Origin: Aliidiomarina maris
GTDB taxonomy: Bacteria; Pseudomonadota; Gammaproteobacteria; Enterobacterales; Alteromonadaceae
Assembly: GCF_003987335.1 (NCBI RefSeq)
Contig: NZ_PIPK01000006.1
Location: 62,001-126,000 of the forward strand
Length of the DNA stretch: 64,000 nucleotides
Reading direction: 5' to 3'
Shown: positions 37,815 to 47,396 of the stretch, in pieces
Layout of the letters: each line of letters begins with the position of its first letter
How positions within the stretch are numbered: the stretch's first letter is position 1
The notes under the pieces: model-generated
Told to the model about the DNA's origin: nothing
Database searches by the model: none
What the model saw: the letters and a program-made list of their open reading frames with translations, nothing else
Position numbers and translations under genes: made by a program

Positions 37815-39524
37815 ATGAATTCGCAACGTTCTTTATTAATTATTGCTTTGCTGGTCTTAAGTTTCTTTATGTTCCAGCAATGGCAGATTCGCGACGCCGC
37901 CAGCACGCCAGGTGTGGACGCAGCGAGTGCGCCAGAACCCACGAATATTCTGCCGAGCGTGGAAGATTCTCAAAACGTGGTGCCAGGTGCCGACGGTGCA
38001 GTGTCAAGCGCGAGCCCAAGTTCGTCAGCTAACGTACCAACCAGTACCGACCTTGAATCTGGTGATACCATTCGCGTTGTTACTGACGTCATGGACATTC
38101 AAATTGATTTAACCGGCGGCGACTTGGTCGATGCACGCCTGCTTGAATTTGCTGAACGCCAAGGTGAATCTGAGCGCTTCCATATTTTGCATCGCTTACC
38201 AGGCCACACCTACACGGCCCAAAGTGGTTTAGTCGGCCGTGATGGTACCGACGATGCCACCAACCCACGCCCGACCTTTAGCGCCACACAAAGCAATTTT
38301 TATATCGGCAGCGCCGATGTGCTTGAAGTGCCGTTAACCTACGTGCGTGAGTCAGATGGTGTTGAGTTCATTAAGACCTACATTTTCCGTCGTGGCGATT
38401 ACGCCGTCGACGTGCGCTATGACATCGTCAACCACTCTGATGCATCAAAGCGTGTTGCCATGTATGGCCAGTTACGTCAAACCATGGTCGATGCGTCAGG
38501 TAGTATGTTTATGCCGACCTACCGTGGCGCCGCGTTTTCAACTCAAGACACGCGTTACGAAAAATATAGCTTCGGTAAAATTCAGGACCGCAACTTGCAA
38601 CGCACCACCACTGGTGGCTGGGTCGCAATGCTGGAGCATTATTTCGTTACTGCGTGGGTACCAAACCAGCTTGAGCAAAACGTGCTGTACACCATGCAAG
38701 CGCCAAATAACGAGGCCTTAATTGGCTTTACCAGCCGCACCATTCAAGTGGAACCAGGCGCAACTGGACAACTGCAAAGCACATTATTCTTAGGCCCGAA
38801 AGACCAAGACCGCTTAGGCGCATTGGCCAATAACCTCAACCTGACTGTCGATTACGGCTTCATGTGGTGGTTAGCAATTCCACTATTTAGCCTGATGCAG
38901 TTTATTTTCGGACTGGTCGGCAACTGGGGTGTGGTCATTATTTTGGTGACCTTAATTGTGAAGTTGGTACTTTACCCACTGACCAAAGCACAGTACACCT
39001 CGATGGCGAAAATGCGCATGGTAGCGCCGAAAATGAAAGCGCTTAAAGAGAAGTTTGGTGACGACCGCCAGAAACTCTCGGCCGCCATGATGAAGCTTTA
39101 CCAGGAAGAGCGTGTGAACCCGCTTGGCGGCTGTTTACCGATGCTGCTGCAGTTGCCTATCTTCTTAACCTTGTACTGGGTACTGCTCGAGTCGGCAGAA
39201 TTCCGTCACGCTGACTTCGCGCTGTGGATTACTGACCTGTCTAGCCGCGACCCGTACTTCATTCTGCCGTTATTGATGGGTGCGTCAATGTGGTTGATGC
39301 AGCACTTGCAACCAACCCCTATCACTGACCCAATGCAGAAGAAGATCATGCAGTTAATGCCGATTATTTTCACGGTGTTCTTCTTGTTCTTCCCATCGGG
39401 CTTAGTACTTTACTGGCTAACCAGTAACTTGATTTCGATTGCTCAGATGTTGTGGATATATCGTCAAATCGAGAAAAATGGCTTTAAGCAGAAAAAGCCA
39501 AAAACACCGAAAGTGACTAAATAA
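37815..39524 (+). CDS. yidC: Membrane protein insertase YidC
   Basis: A 569-residue Oxa1-family insertase. It has an N-terminal membrane anchor (MNSQRSLLIIALLVLSFFMFQQW), a large periplasmic beta domain (about 60-340) and the five-helix catalytic core with LVKLVLYPLTKAQYTSMAKM, NPLGGCLPMLLQLPIFLTLYWVLLES and a late FPSGLVLYWLTSN. The frame is open upstream, but ATG at 37815 matches the family start. A terminator follows. Confidence 0.97.
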   Translation: MNSQRSLLIIALLVLSFFMFQQWQIRDAASTPGVDAASAPEPTNILPSVEDSQNVVPGADGAVSSASPSSSANVPTSTDLESGDTIRVVTDVMDIQIDLTGGDLVDARLLEFAERQGESERFHILHRLPGHTYTAQSGLVGRDGTDDATNPRPTFSATQSNFYIGSADVLEVPLTYVRESDGVEFIKTYIFRRGDYAVDVRYDIVNHSDASKRVAMYGQLRQTMVDASGSMFMPTYRGAAFSTQDTRYEKYSFGKIQDRNLQRTTTGGWVAMLEHYFVTAWVPNQLEQNVLYTMQAPNNEALIGFTSRTIQVEPGATGQLQSTLFLGPKDQDRLGALANNLNLTVDYGFMWWLAIPLFSLMQFIFGLVGNWGVVIILVTLIVKLVLYPLTKAQYTSMAKMRMVAPKMKALKEKFGDDRQKLSAAMMKLYQEERVNPLGGCLPMLLQLPIFLTLYWVLLESAEFRHADFALWITDLSSRDPYFILPLLMGASMWLMQHLQPTPITDPMQKKIMQLMPIIFTVFFLFFPSGLVLYWLTSNLISIAQMLWIYRQIEKNGFKQKKPKTPKVTK

Positions 39525-39540
39525 CATCCATTCACTAAGA

Positions 39541-39565
39541 AAACCCAGCTTCGGCTGGGTTTTTT
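39541..39565 (+). terminator. Intrinsic terminator after yidC
   Basis: AAACCCAGC-TTCG-GCTGGGTTT: a 9-bp stem with a stable TTCG tetraloop and a T-tract, 16 bp after the yidC stop. Confidence 0.93.
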
Positions 39566-39635
39566 GTATTCTCGGCATAAACTGATAAAGTCATATGAGA
39601 TGAGTTTAATCTGTCACTAGCTGGAGCTACGCCAC

Positions 39636-40361
39636 ATGCCACGTTCACGAACTGCTAAATTCATGCATATGTTTTACATACTTGTCATTGCGGTGCTGCT
39701 TACGCTGCTATTTGTAGAGCGCCAGCAGCACACTGCGCCATTGACACGTGAAGAGCTCAGCACCGAACTTGAGCGCCAACAAGACGTATTGAATGCGCAC
39801 ATTGAGCGCTTACACAGCCAAACCGAGCAGCAATTTACTGAGCTGGCCACCCGCTTCGAGCGCCAGCAGCAGCCAGCATCTATCACCAGCAGTGCACCTG
39901 CAAGTAGCCAGAACCCACCGGTTAATCAGATGGAAACACCTACAGAGGCGGCGGCAGACACTTCTACACGCTCAATGCAAAGCGTTGACTACGCCCAGCT
40001 GGGCGCAGCAATGACCAATGATTTTGATGCCCGTCAGCGTGAATTCTCGATGCAATCCGTTGACCCCTACTGGGCCGACCCGAGTCGCGCGCTGATCCGC
40101 GACGCCCTTGCGACGAGCCCCGCTACGCAGGCACTGAGTATTGCTGGGTTGGAGTGCCGCAGCAGCATCTGTCAGCTTGATGTAAGTCAGCAAAACCCCG
40201 ATAGCCTTCAGCCTGCACAAATTCTGCAGGCGTTGCAGACCATCAATCAAAATGAAGAGGGCTTACGCTACCAATTTGCTGGCCAGCCCTTAGATGATAG
40301 TTATCGGGTACTGGTGATTCGCAGCCAAAGCAGCACGGAAGCAAACGATACAGACGACTAG
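39636..40361 (+). CDS. Membrane-anchored coiled-coil protein of unknown function
   Basis: A 241-residue protein with one N-terminal membrane segment (about 11-26), a heptad-rich coiled-coil region (about 37-80, rich in E/L/Q/R), a Ser/Pro/Thr linker (80-115) and a small C-terminal domain with two cysteines in LECRSSICQLDV that could form a disulfide. The topology suggests the C-terminus is periplasmic. It lies between the yidC terminator and mnmE, in the same direction. No family recognised. Confidence 0.72.
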   Translation: MPRSRTAKFMHMFYILVIAVLLTLLFVERQQHTAPLTREELSTELERQQDVLNAHIERLHSQTEQQFTELATRFERQQQPASITSSAPASSQNPPVNQMETPTEAAADTSTRSMQSVDYAQLGAAMTNDFDARQREFSMQSVDPYWADPSRALIRDALATSPATQALSIAGLECRSSICQLDVSQQNPDSLQPAQILQALQTINQNEEGLRYQFAGQPLDDSYRVLVIRSQSSTEANDTDD

Positions 40362-40463
40362 CCAAGGGTTCGCAAGACACACAGGCATGGACGCCAAGGC
40401 TGGAAACACCGATAATGCAGCCTATTCAACTTGCCTACACCCAACCGATAAAGTTTAGATAGC

Positions 40464-41846
40464 ATGCAAACTCAAACCGACGAATTTTCAAACGACAGTA
40501 TCGTGGCGCAAGCCACTCCGCCGGGTAAAGGGGGTGTGGGCATTGTACGCATTAGTGGGCCTGCAGCAGAGCAAGTGGCCAACGCACTATTAGGTCAGTG
40601 CCCAAAACCGCGTTATGCCCACTATGGGCCATTTAAAGACCACCAAGGGCAAACCCTCGACCAAGGCATTGCGCTATTTTTCCAAGGCCCAAATTCATTT
40701 ACGGGCGAAGACGTATTGGAGCTGCAAGGTCATGGTGGTCCCGTTGTCATCGACATGATCATTCGCGAAGTGTTGCGCTTACCTAACGTGCGCATGGCAC
40801 GCCCGGGTGAATTCAGCGAACGCGCCTTTATGAACGACAAGCTTGACCTTGCCCAAGCTGAAGCGATTGCCGACTTAATTGACACCACGTCTGAACAAGC
40901 CGCGCGCATGGCATTACAAAGCTTACAAGGTGAGTTTTCACACCGTATCGACGTCCTCGTCGATGCCGTGATTCGTTTACGCATGTATGTGGAAGCCGCT
41001 ATCGATTTTCCCGACGAAGAAATTGATTTTCTCAGCGACGGCAAAGTCGCCGGCGACCTAGCCGCAATTATTGATAATTTAGAGCAAGTGCAGCGTGAAG
41101 CGCGTCAAGGCGCATTACTACGCGAAGGCATGCGCGTGGTCATCGCAGGACGCCCCAATGCAGGCAAATCAAGCTTGCTCAACGCTTTAGCAGGGCGAGA
41201 ATCAGCCATTGTCACCGAAATTGCGGGCACCACCCGCGATGTGCTGCGTGAACATATTCAAATTGATGGTATGCCGCTGCACATTATTGACACCGCAGGG
41301 CTGCGCGAAAGTCCCGATAAGGTCGAGCAAATCGGAATTGAACGGGCCTGGCAGGAAATTGAGCAAGCAGACCGTGTGTTATTTATGCTGGATAGCACCG
41401 AAACCGACGCTATTGACCCGTTCCAAATATGGCCGGAGTTCTTTAAGCGTTTACCCGCGCATATTCCCTACACCGTGATACGCAATAAAGCCGACTTAAA
41501 TCAGCAAAACGCGAGTATCACCGAACACGGTGACACCCCCGTACTCAACCTGTCGGCCAAAACTGGCCAGGGCATCGAACTATTGCGCCAACATTTGAAG
41601 GCCTGCATGGGTTTTAATGATCAGATGGAAGGCGGCTTTATGGCGCGGCGCCGACACCTCACCGCACTGGATAAAGCACGTGAGCACTTACTATCAGGCA
41701 AAGACCAGCTAGAGATGCATGTAGCAGGTGAAATATTGGCTGAAGAGCTACGTCTAACCCAGCAGCATTTAAACGAGATCACCGGTGAATTCACCAGCGA
41801 CGACCTGCTAGGTAAGATCTTCAGCTCGTTTTGTATCGGCAAGTGA
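40464..41846 (+). CDS. mnmE: tRNA modification GTPase MnmE
   Basis: A 460-residue GTPase that with MnmG makes the 5-carboxymethylaminomethyl modification at tRNA U34. N-terminal formyl-THF-binding domain ([22 protein letters not shown]), G domain with [17 protein letters not shown] (P loop), G2 AGTTRD, G3 DTAG and G4 NKAD, and the C-terminal FSSFCIGK with the essential Cys. The expected neighbours downstream in related genomes (mioC/mnmG and oriC) are absent. An island begins instead, with the att-like sequence formed by the last codons of this gene. Confidence 0.97.
   Translation: MQTQTDEFSNDSIVAQATPPGKGGVGIVRISGPAAEQVANALLGQCPKPRYAHYGPFKDHQGQTLDQGIALFFQGPNSFTGEDVLELQGHGGPVVIDMIIREVLRLPNVRMARPGEFSERAFMNDKLDLAQAEAIADLIDTTSEQAARMALQSLQGEFSHRIDVLVDAVIRLRMYVEAAIDFPDEEIDFLSDGKVAGDLAAIIDNLEQVQREARQGALLREGMRVVIAGRPNAGKSSLLNALAGRESAIVTEIAGTTRDVLREHIQIDGMPLHIIDTAGLRESPDKVEQIGIERAWQEIEQADRVLFMLDSTETDAIDPFQIWPEFFKRLPAHIPYTVIRNKADLNQQNASITEHGDTPVLNLSAKTGQGIELLRQHLKACMGFNDQMEGGFMARRRHLTALDKAREHLLSGKDQLEMHVAGEILAEELRLTQQHLNEITGEFTSDDLLGKIFSSFCIGK
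41829..41846 (+). other. Putative integration (att) site: last 18 bp of mnmE
   Basis: TTTTGTATCGGCAAGTGA matches the known SGI1-type attachment sequence at the 3' end of trmE/mnmE (TTCTGTATYGGKAAGTAA) at 15 of 18 positions. It is immediately followed by foreign-looking DNA with a decayed integrase. I did not find a second copy before position 64000, so the right end of the element is probably outside the window. Confidence 0.6.
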
Positions 41847-41954
41847 AACGGCCAAAAAGATCGAAAAGCATCCAGCCAAATTAAAATAAGTCATTGTTTT
41901 ATAAAGAAATTTATTCTATTTCTTTGCAGGCAATTTGATCCGTTTTGCCCCCTC

Positions 41955-42013
41955 TTGCTCCGTGTGTGCTCCGAGTATAAGTTTTCGGAGCACTCGGAGC
42001 ACAAAAGGAGCAA
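41955..42013. repeat. Nested inverted and direct repeats beside the att site
   Basis: GTGCTCCGA (41966-41974) faces TCGGAGCAC (41985-41993), which is then repeated directly at 41994-42002. An outer pair TTGCTCC (41955-41961) and GGAGCAA (42007-42013) encloses these. The cluster ends just before the ATG of the integrase remnant. It could be an integrase arm-site array, an operator or a hairpin. Confidence 0.8.
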
Positions 42014-42016
42014 AAC

Positions 42017-42519
42017 ATGAAAATCACTATCCAGAAACGCGAACCAGAAGGCTGAAGCCATACGGGCAAAGCGGCTGTTGGAAATCGAGTCGTCACGACA
42101 TGGATTGGGTGATCGGACCAAGCTGTCTGCCAGCTTCTTCGATTACTTCGACCAGTTGACCGACGAGAAGGCTTCCGGGAGCAAATCCAACCATTCGATC
42201 TGGATTCAACCAAGCCTATCGGGATGGCATTGTCCGCGACAACCCGGTTCAACAGGTCAAGTCCATCAAGCCGGAAAACACGAAACGCACTTACTTGACC
42301 CTGGAAGAGGTAAGGGCTCTAACCAAAGCCGAATGCCGTTATGACGTGCTGCGGCGGGCTTTCCTGTTCTCCTGCACCACAGGCCTTCGCTGGTCAGACA
42401 TCCACAAGCTGGTCTGGGATGAGATAGAGGAATTCGCCGATGGCCACTACCGCATCATTTTTCGGCAGAAGAAGCTGGTGAACGCCGGGAACTCATTGCA
42501 ATACCTGGATCTTCCAGAC
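42017..42519 (+). pseudogene. Tyrosine recombinase (phage-type integrase) remnant
   Basis: Pieces of one integrase appear in order but in different frames. MKITIQKRE opens an arm-binding domain; then NQKAEAIRAKRLLEIES...FFDYFDQLTDEK from the SAM-like domain in a second frame; then FNQAYRDGIVRDNPVQQVKSIKPE joined to TYLTLEEVRALTK and FSCTTGLRWSDIHKL, the box I region with its catalytic Arg. Segments between these pieces are missing, and box II with the catalytic His-Arg-Tyr is absent, so the product cannot recombine. The recognisable part stops exactly where the convergent cueR frame ends. Position next to the mnmE att site fits a former island integrase. Confidence 0.82.
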
Positions 42520-43017
42520 TCAGCGCTTCTTTCTTTCGCGACGTTGCGCAGGATTTGGTTCAATCCCAATAGCTCCAAAGCGGGGAGGAATAAGCTCCCT
42601 TTTACTTTCCAATTCCTCCTCCTCTACACCATCTCCGGCCAGACCGCTGATAATCGGGCAGTCTGGCCGAGCATCGCCTTGGCAATTTTCTGCCAGGTGC
42701 GTGAGTGCCCGGCTCATCTCCTGTAGTTCGCGGGCCTTACGTTCAAGTTCTGCCACATGTTCAAGTGCAAGACTTTTGACGTCGGCACTCGTCCGGCTCC
42801 GGTCGCGCCAGAGCGCGACCAGCTCATTCATCTGCTCCACCGAGAAGTCGAGATCCCGTGCGCGCCGGATGAAACGTAGTGTTTGCACGTCCTTACCGGT
42901 GTAATCCCGGTATCCGGCTTCGGTCCGCAAAGCTTCCGGTATCAAGCCAATCGATTCATAATAGCGGATCATCTTCGCCGAAACGCCTGATGCCGCCGCT
43001 GCCTTCCCGATATTCAT
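42520..43017 (-). CDS. cueR: Copper-responsive MerR-family regulator CueR
   Basis: A 165-residue activator of copper export. The MerR helix-turn-helix starts MNIGKAAAASGVSAKMIRYYESIGLIP. Cys112 and Cys120 bracket a seven-residue loop (CQGDARPDC) and Ser77 is present; these are the Cu(I)-sensing residues, at the same positions as in E. coli CueR. The frame is open to 43089, but the family start is 43017. The protein is about 30 residues longer than E. coli CueR, with a charged tail that ends at the junction with the integrase remnant. It lies downstream of copA in the same direction, so it may be autoregulated through the copA promoter. Confidence 0.92.
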   Translation of the reverse strand: MNIGKAAAASGVSAKMIRYYESIGLIPEALRTEAGYRDYTGKDVQTLRFIRRARDLDFSVEQMNELVALWRDRSRTSADVKSLALEHVAELERKARELQEMSRALTHLAENCQGDARPDCPIISGLAGDGVEEEELESKRELIPPRFGAIGIEPNPAQRRERKKR

Positions 43018-43072
43018 TACCCACTCCTCTCCAGATAGTGTCGAGCCAGCACGGCGGCAGGCTCGGCTGTAC

Positions 43073-45598
43073 TCATTTCGCTTGTGCAACGTCCACCCGC
43101 TGGTGCGGCCTGTCGTCCACCGCCATGGGGACGCGAAAATGACGCAACCTCAGGGCATTCCCGAGTACAAACACCGACGACAGCGCCATGGCTCCTGCGG
43201 CGAACACCGGCGCGAGCAGCATGCCGAAGGCCGGGTAGAGAATGCCTGCTGCCACCGGGATCAGCGCAGTGTTGTAAGCAAAGGCCCAGAACAGGTTCTG
43301 CTTGATATTACGAATAGTACCCTGGGAAAGCGCGATGGCGTTTGGCACACCTTTCAGGCTTCCGGACATAAGCACCACATCTGCCGCTTCAATGGCAATA
43401 TCGGTGCCGGTGCCGATGGCGATGCCGACATCGGCCTCAGCCAGCGCCGGGGCGTCGTTGATGCCGTCGCCGACGAAAGCGAGCTTGCCATGCTCGGCCT
43501 TGAGTGCCTTGACCGCCTCGACCTTGCCCTCGGGCAAGACTTCGGCCACCACCTCGTCGATACCTAGCTTGCGGGCAATCGCCTTGGCCGTACGCTGGTT
43601 GTCGCCTGTGATCATCGCGACCTTGAGGCCGAGCGCATGCAGCGCGGCGATCGCTTCCGGCGTTCCCTCTTTGATGGGATCGGCAACCGCAATAATAGCC
43701 GCCAGTTTCCCGTCGATGGCCGCATAAAGCGGGGTTTTACCTTCGTCACCAAGACGTGAGGCCGCTTCGGCAAAGGGCACAATATCAAGACCGAGTTTGT
43801 CCATGTAACGGTCGGCGCCGATCTCGACGACTACGCCCTCTATCTCCGCCGCGACACCAAATCCGGTGATGGATTCAAAGTTGGTAATCGCAGGAAGCAT
43901 AAGGCTATCTGCTTCGGCCGCCTCAACGATTGCACGGGCAATTGGATGTTCGGATTTAGCCTCCACCGCTGCGATCCGGGCCAGTACCTCGTCTCGCTCA
44001 AAACCCTCGGCAATCACCAGGTCGGTGAGCGCTGGCCTGCCATCGGTCAGCGTGCCGGTTTTATCAACCGCGGCCACCCTGGCATCCTTCAGAATTTGAA
44101 GGGCCTCACCTTTGCGGAACAGTACACCCATTTCGGCGCCTCGCCCGGTGCCCACCATGATCGAGGTGGGCGTCGCCAGTCCCATGGCGCACGGGCACGC
44201 AATAATCAGCACCGCCACTGCGTTGACCAACGCGAATGTCAGCGCTGGAGATGGGCCGAAGAAGAGCCACGTGAGGAAGGTGAGGAAAGCCGCGCCGATC
44301 ACGGCAGGCACAAACCACAAGGTGACTTTATCCACCAGCGTCTGGATGGGCAGCTTCGAGCCCTGGGCCTGCTCGACCATGCGAATGATCTGTGAGAGCA
44401 CAGTCGCGCCACCCACCGCCGTAGCGGTGACAACGAGAGCCCCCTTCTGGTTAACTGTGCCGCCGACAACCGGGCTGCCCGGCGCTTTTGCCACTGGAAT
44501 TGGTTCACCTGTGATCATCGATTCATCAATGTAGCTTTTCCCCTCAACCACATCGCCATCGACCGGTATGCGCTCGCCGGGGCGCACCTCTACAAGGTCG
44601 CCCGGCTGAACCTCGCCGATGGCTATATCGACTGACTGGCCATCGCGCCGTACACGCGCCGTCCTGGCTTGCAAGCCCACCAGCCGCTTGATGGCCTGCG
44701 ATGTCCGTCCTTTGGCGCGGGCTTCAAGAAAACGGCCCAGTAGGATCAGCGTAATGATCACGGCAGCCGTTTCGTAGTAGATATTTGCAGTGCCGGACGG
44801 CAGGACGCCGGAGAAGAAGGTTGCGATGACCGAATACCCCCAAGCGGCCGAGGTCCCTAGCACCACCAGCGAGTTCATGTCCGGAGCGCCGCGCAGGAGA
44901 GACGGTATACCCTGTGTAAAGAATCGCAGGCCCGGTCCAAATAGAACCAGACTGGCCAGCACGAACTGGATATACCAGCTCACCTGCATGCCAATCTTGT
45001 TCGCCACAAACTGGTGAACGCCGGGGATGAAATGAGCTCCCATCTCAATCACGAAGAGGGGCAGCGTCAACACTGCTGCAATGGTCAGATCTCGCTTGAG
45101 GCCCGCCTTTTCGGCATCCTTTCGGGTCTCCGTCGCGTCGGCATCCACTCCGGACTGATCAATCGGCCGGGCGTTATAGCCGGCGCCAACCACTGCCGCA
45201 ACGAGGGTCTCGGAGCCCATGCTGCCACGAACGCTCGCCCGTTCGGTAGCGAGATTGACGGTCGCCGCGGTAACCCCCGGGACGGCCTTCAAGGCCCGCT
45301 CCACTCGGCCAACGCAGGACGCGCAGGTCATACCTTCAATGGCAAGCTCGATGGTTGCCTCAGGTACTGAATAGCCCGCTTTCTCTATCGCCTCGACGAG
45401 TAATCCGCGGTCGAGCAGCTCAGTAGAGCGAATATCAGCACGCTCGGTAGCGAGATTCACCGCCACTTCGCCAACACCCTCAACTTTCCTGAGTTCTGTC
45501 TCCACACGCCCGACGCAGGACGCACAACTCATACCTTTGATCGGTAGACTTATTACCGTCGCAGCCGGCGGTCTCTGTTTGACCTGGATGTCCATCAT
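43073..45598 (-). CDS. copA: Copper-exporting P-type ATPase
   Basis: An 841-residue P1B-1 ATPase. Two N-terminal heavy-metal-binding domains carry GMSCASC (Cys25, Cys28) and GMTCASC (Cys92, Cys95). The actuator domain has TGE (about 363), the membrane site CPC is at 468-470, and the phosphorylation motif DKTGT is at 512-516, followed by [16 protein letters not shown]. It exports Cu(I) from cytoplasm to periplasm. The first of two ATGs has GAGGAG upstream. Base composition looks higher in G+C than the core genes, consistent with transfer. A CueR operator lies upstream. Confidence 0.97.
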   Translation of the reverse strand: MMDIQVKQRPPAATVISLPIKGMSCASCVGRVETELRKVEGVGEVAVNLATERADIRSTELLDRGLLVEAIEKAGYSVPEATIELAIEGMTCASCVGRVERALKAVPGVTAATVNLATERASVRGSMGSETLVAAVVGAGYNARPIDQSGVDADATETRKDAEKAGLKRDLTIAAVLTLPLFVIEMGAHFIPGVHQFVANKIGMQVSWYIQFVLASLVLFGPGLRFFTQGIPSLLRGAPDMNSLVVLGTSAAWGYSVIATFFSGVLPSGTANIYYETAAVIITLILLGRFLEARAKGRTSQAIKRLVGLQARTARVRRDGQSVDIAIGEVQPGDLVEVRPGERIPVDGDVVEGKSYIDESMITGEPIPVAKAPGSPVVGGTVNQKGALVVTATAVGGATVLSQIIRMVEQAQGSKLPIQTLVDKVTLWFVPAVIGAAFLTFLTWLFFGPSPALTFALVNAVAVLIIACPCAMGLATPTSIMVGTGRGAEMGVLFRKGEALQILKDARVAAVDKTGTLTDGRPALTDLVIAEGFERDEVLARIAAVEAKSEHPIARAIVEAAEADSLMLPAITNFESITGFGVAAEIEGVVVEIGADRYMDKLGLDIVPFAEAASRLGDEGKTPLYAAIDGKLAAIIAVADPIKEGTPEAIAALHALGLKVAMITGDNQRTAKAIARKLGIDEVVAEVLPEGKVEAVKALKAEHGKLAFVGDGINDAPALAEADVGIAIGTGTDIAIEAADVVLMSGSLKGVPNAIALSQGTIRNIKQNLFWAFAYNTALIPVAAGILYPAFGMLLAPVFAAGAMALSSVFVLGNALRLRHFRVPMAVDDRPHQRVDVAQAK

Positions 45599-45636
45599 TT
45601 ATCTCCTCTATACGCATCTCAAGATGATATACAGGA

Positions 45637-45667
45637 AAGATAAACCTTCCCATAGTGGGAAGGTCAA
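45637..45667 (-). promoter_or_regulatory. CueR-controlled copA promoter and operator
   Basis: On the minus strand, -35 TTGACC (45667-45662) and -10 TATCTT (45642-45637) are separated by 19 bp, the over-long spacer typical of MerR-family promoters. Between and overlapping them is the dyad ACCTTCCC-N5-GGGAAGGT (45644-45664), the classical CueR box. It lies 39 bp upstream of the copA start. Confidence 0.94.
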
Positions 45668-45778
45668 GAATAAATTTTTCTGCTGAGAGGTCGGTATGAC
45701 TTGTCTTAGTACACCGAGAAGGCCCGAAGATATATGGCCTGTATCGGTGGTTACTAACGCTCGGCGGTGCAGGCGCCC

Positions 45779-46330
45779 TCACGCGCCGTTCAGATACTCT
45801 TTGGTTGAAGTAATGGTACCGTAGGCGAACTCGAGAGCTGCCATAGCAGTGGCATGAACTTGTGCCGCAGGCACTTTCACACCATTGAATTCCACATCCA
45901 TTGTGGCGCAGGCATCCTCGACAACTGTAACCTTATATCCAAAGTCTGAAGCGGCGCGGCTAGTCGCTTCAATGCACATGTGGCTCATGGCACCAATCAC
46001 CACCACTTCCTCAACACTGTTGGTATCCAGCAGCTCTTTCAGGTTGGTATTCAGAAACGAGTTGGGGTAATTCTTCAGAATTACCGGCTCATCGCCATCA
46101 GGTGCGACGGATTCGTGAATCTCGACGCCATCGCTGCCCGATGTGAATAGCGGCGCATTCGGATCGGGAAACTCATGGTGGACATGAATCAGAAGGTCCT
46201 TGTTCTGACGAGCCATCTGTATGACTCGTGCAGCATTGGCCGCAGCCTGCTCTATATTCACCAATGGCAGTTTGCCAGATGAAAAATATTCATTTTGGAT
46301 ATCAACAACAATAATGGCCCTTTTGCTCAT
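45779..46330 (-). CDS. Isochorismatase-family cysteine hydrolase
   Basis: A 183-residue alpha/beta hydrolase. The catalytic triad of the family is visible: Asp10 (VVDIQNEY), Lys86 (ILKNYPNSF) and Cys119 (GAMSHMCIEATSRAA). Substrates of relatives include isochorismate, nicotinamide and N-carbamoyl compounds; none can be assigned here. The frame extends upstream, but ATG at 46330 has AAGGAG 7 nt before it. It lies 43 bp after the MBL-fold gene in the same direction. Confidence 0.87.
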   Translation of the reverse strand: MSKRAIIVVDIQNEYFSSGKLPLVNIEQAAANAARVIQMARQNKDLLIHVHHEFPDPNAPLFTSGSDGVEIHESVAPDGDEPVILKNYPNSFLNTNLKELLDTNSVEEVVVIGAMSHMCIEATSRAASDFGYKVTVVEDACATMDVEFNGVKVPAAQVHATAMAALEFAYGTITSTKEYLNGA

Positions 46331-46373
46331 TTGATTGCTCCTTTCTCGGTAATGTGTTCCGGATGTGTTTGAA

Positions 46374-47252
46374 TTAAAAAGAAATAATTTCGCCATCCGC
46401 CGGAATCAAAACATGCTCTTCAATTCCCGCGTTTTGCACAAAATCCGCCAGTCCCTCGCGACTGAGAGTCATGTGGTTAACCGCATCCATGTGCACGGCA
46501 ACGATAGTCGCTTCCGGTGCGGCACGGTGAACCCGCAAGGTGTCCTCTTTGCCCATGATGATCGGATCGCCCTCAAAACCGGTTACTTCGGCAGCACCAG
46601 TGTTCAGCACAATTACGTCGGGGCGGTAACGGTCCAGTGACTGCATAACTTCATCGCGCCATACGGTATCGCCCACAACATAGGTTGTTCTTTGCCCCTC
46701 TGCCTCGAAAACAACGCCCATCACCTCGCCTAAAGACTTGGCCAGCTCGGGAACGGCATAAAGATTATCGGAACCGTGCTGGCCGCCGGTTTTGTGGAGT
46801 GTCACGCCACCAAATTCCGCACTGTCATCCAGAATGCGCACGTTCTTGAAGCCTTGCGAACCAAGCGTTTCAGCATCAGCGGCGTTCTGAACGAACAGAG
46901 GAATATCCTTCGGCAACAGTTTTTGGGCCGCGTCGTCCCAGTGGTCCAGGTGGGTATGGGTCACGATCACAGCATCAGTGCCCTCAATCACATCTTCTGC
47001 CGCCATGGGCAGCTCAACCAAAGGATTGCGCAGCTCACTGCGGTAAGTGTTCTCAAAGCCAGGATAGGTTCCTTTATCTGCCAACATGGGATCTATCAGA
47101 AACGTGGTTTCACCGTAGGTAACCTTTATTGTGGCGTTCCGAATATGCTGCATTTCCTGGGTCAATGTGCCTGAACCAGACTCCGCGAAAGCACTGCCTA
47201 CAAAAGCAGCGGATGCCAGCAACAGTGTGCTAGCGATGGTTTTAATCAACAT
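46374..47252 (-). CDS. Exported metallo-beta-lactamase-fold hydrolase
   Basis: A 292-residue protein with a signal peptide cleaving near AFA-ES (residue 23). The mature part is an MBL-fold enzyme with the metal site THTHLDHWDD (His99, His101, Asp103, His104), a later GGQHGSD and VVGDTVW. It resembles UlaG-like or beta-lactamase-superfamily II proteins, but the substrate is unknown. ATG at 47252 follows GGAGG. It is divergent from the GlxA-type regulator, which probably controls it and the isochorismatase-like gene behind it. Confidence 0.85.
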   Translation of the reverse strand: MLIKTIASTLLLASAAFVGSAFAESGSGTLTQEMQHIRNATIKVTYGETTFLIDPMLADKGTYPGFENTYRSELRNPLVELPMAAEDVIEGTDAVIVTHTHLDHWDDAAQKLLPKDIPLFVQNAADAETLGSQGFKNVRILDDSAEFGGVTLHKTGGQHGSDNLYAVPELAKSLGEVMGVVFEAEGQRTTYVVGDTVWRDEVMQSLDRYRPDVIVLNTGAAEVTGFEGDPIIMGKEDTLRVHRAAPEATIVAVHMDAVNHMTLSREGLADFVQNAGIEEHVLIPADGEIISF

Positions 47253-47396
47253 GGTGTTTGTCCTCCAAATGGGTGTTCGTTGATGGGTAGAGTGTAGGTA
47301 GTTTTCGTCACCACAAATATTGACCTGAAAGACAATCATCGAAAAGATCGGGCCAGTAGGTTATTATCGGGTCAGATGAACCAAAGGAGTATGACC

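Noticed and set aside
42078-42344. 88-codon frame read as a separate small gene
   Set aside because: Its first part is the SAM-like domain of the integrase remnant; the rest is out of frame, so it belongs to the pseudogene.
43082-43567. 161-codon plus-strand frame opposite copA
   Set aside because: High G+C of copA leaves long open antisense frames; this one has low-complexity content and no ribosome site, and copA is certain.
45480-45782. 100-codon minus-strand frame between the isochorismatase-like gene and copA
   Set aside because: It overlaps the copA promoter, CueR operator and copA 5' end in another frame, and shows no family features.
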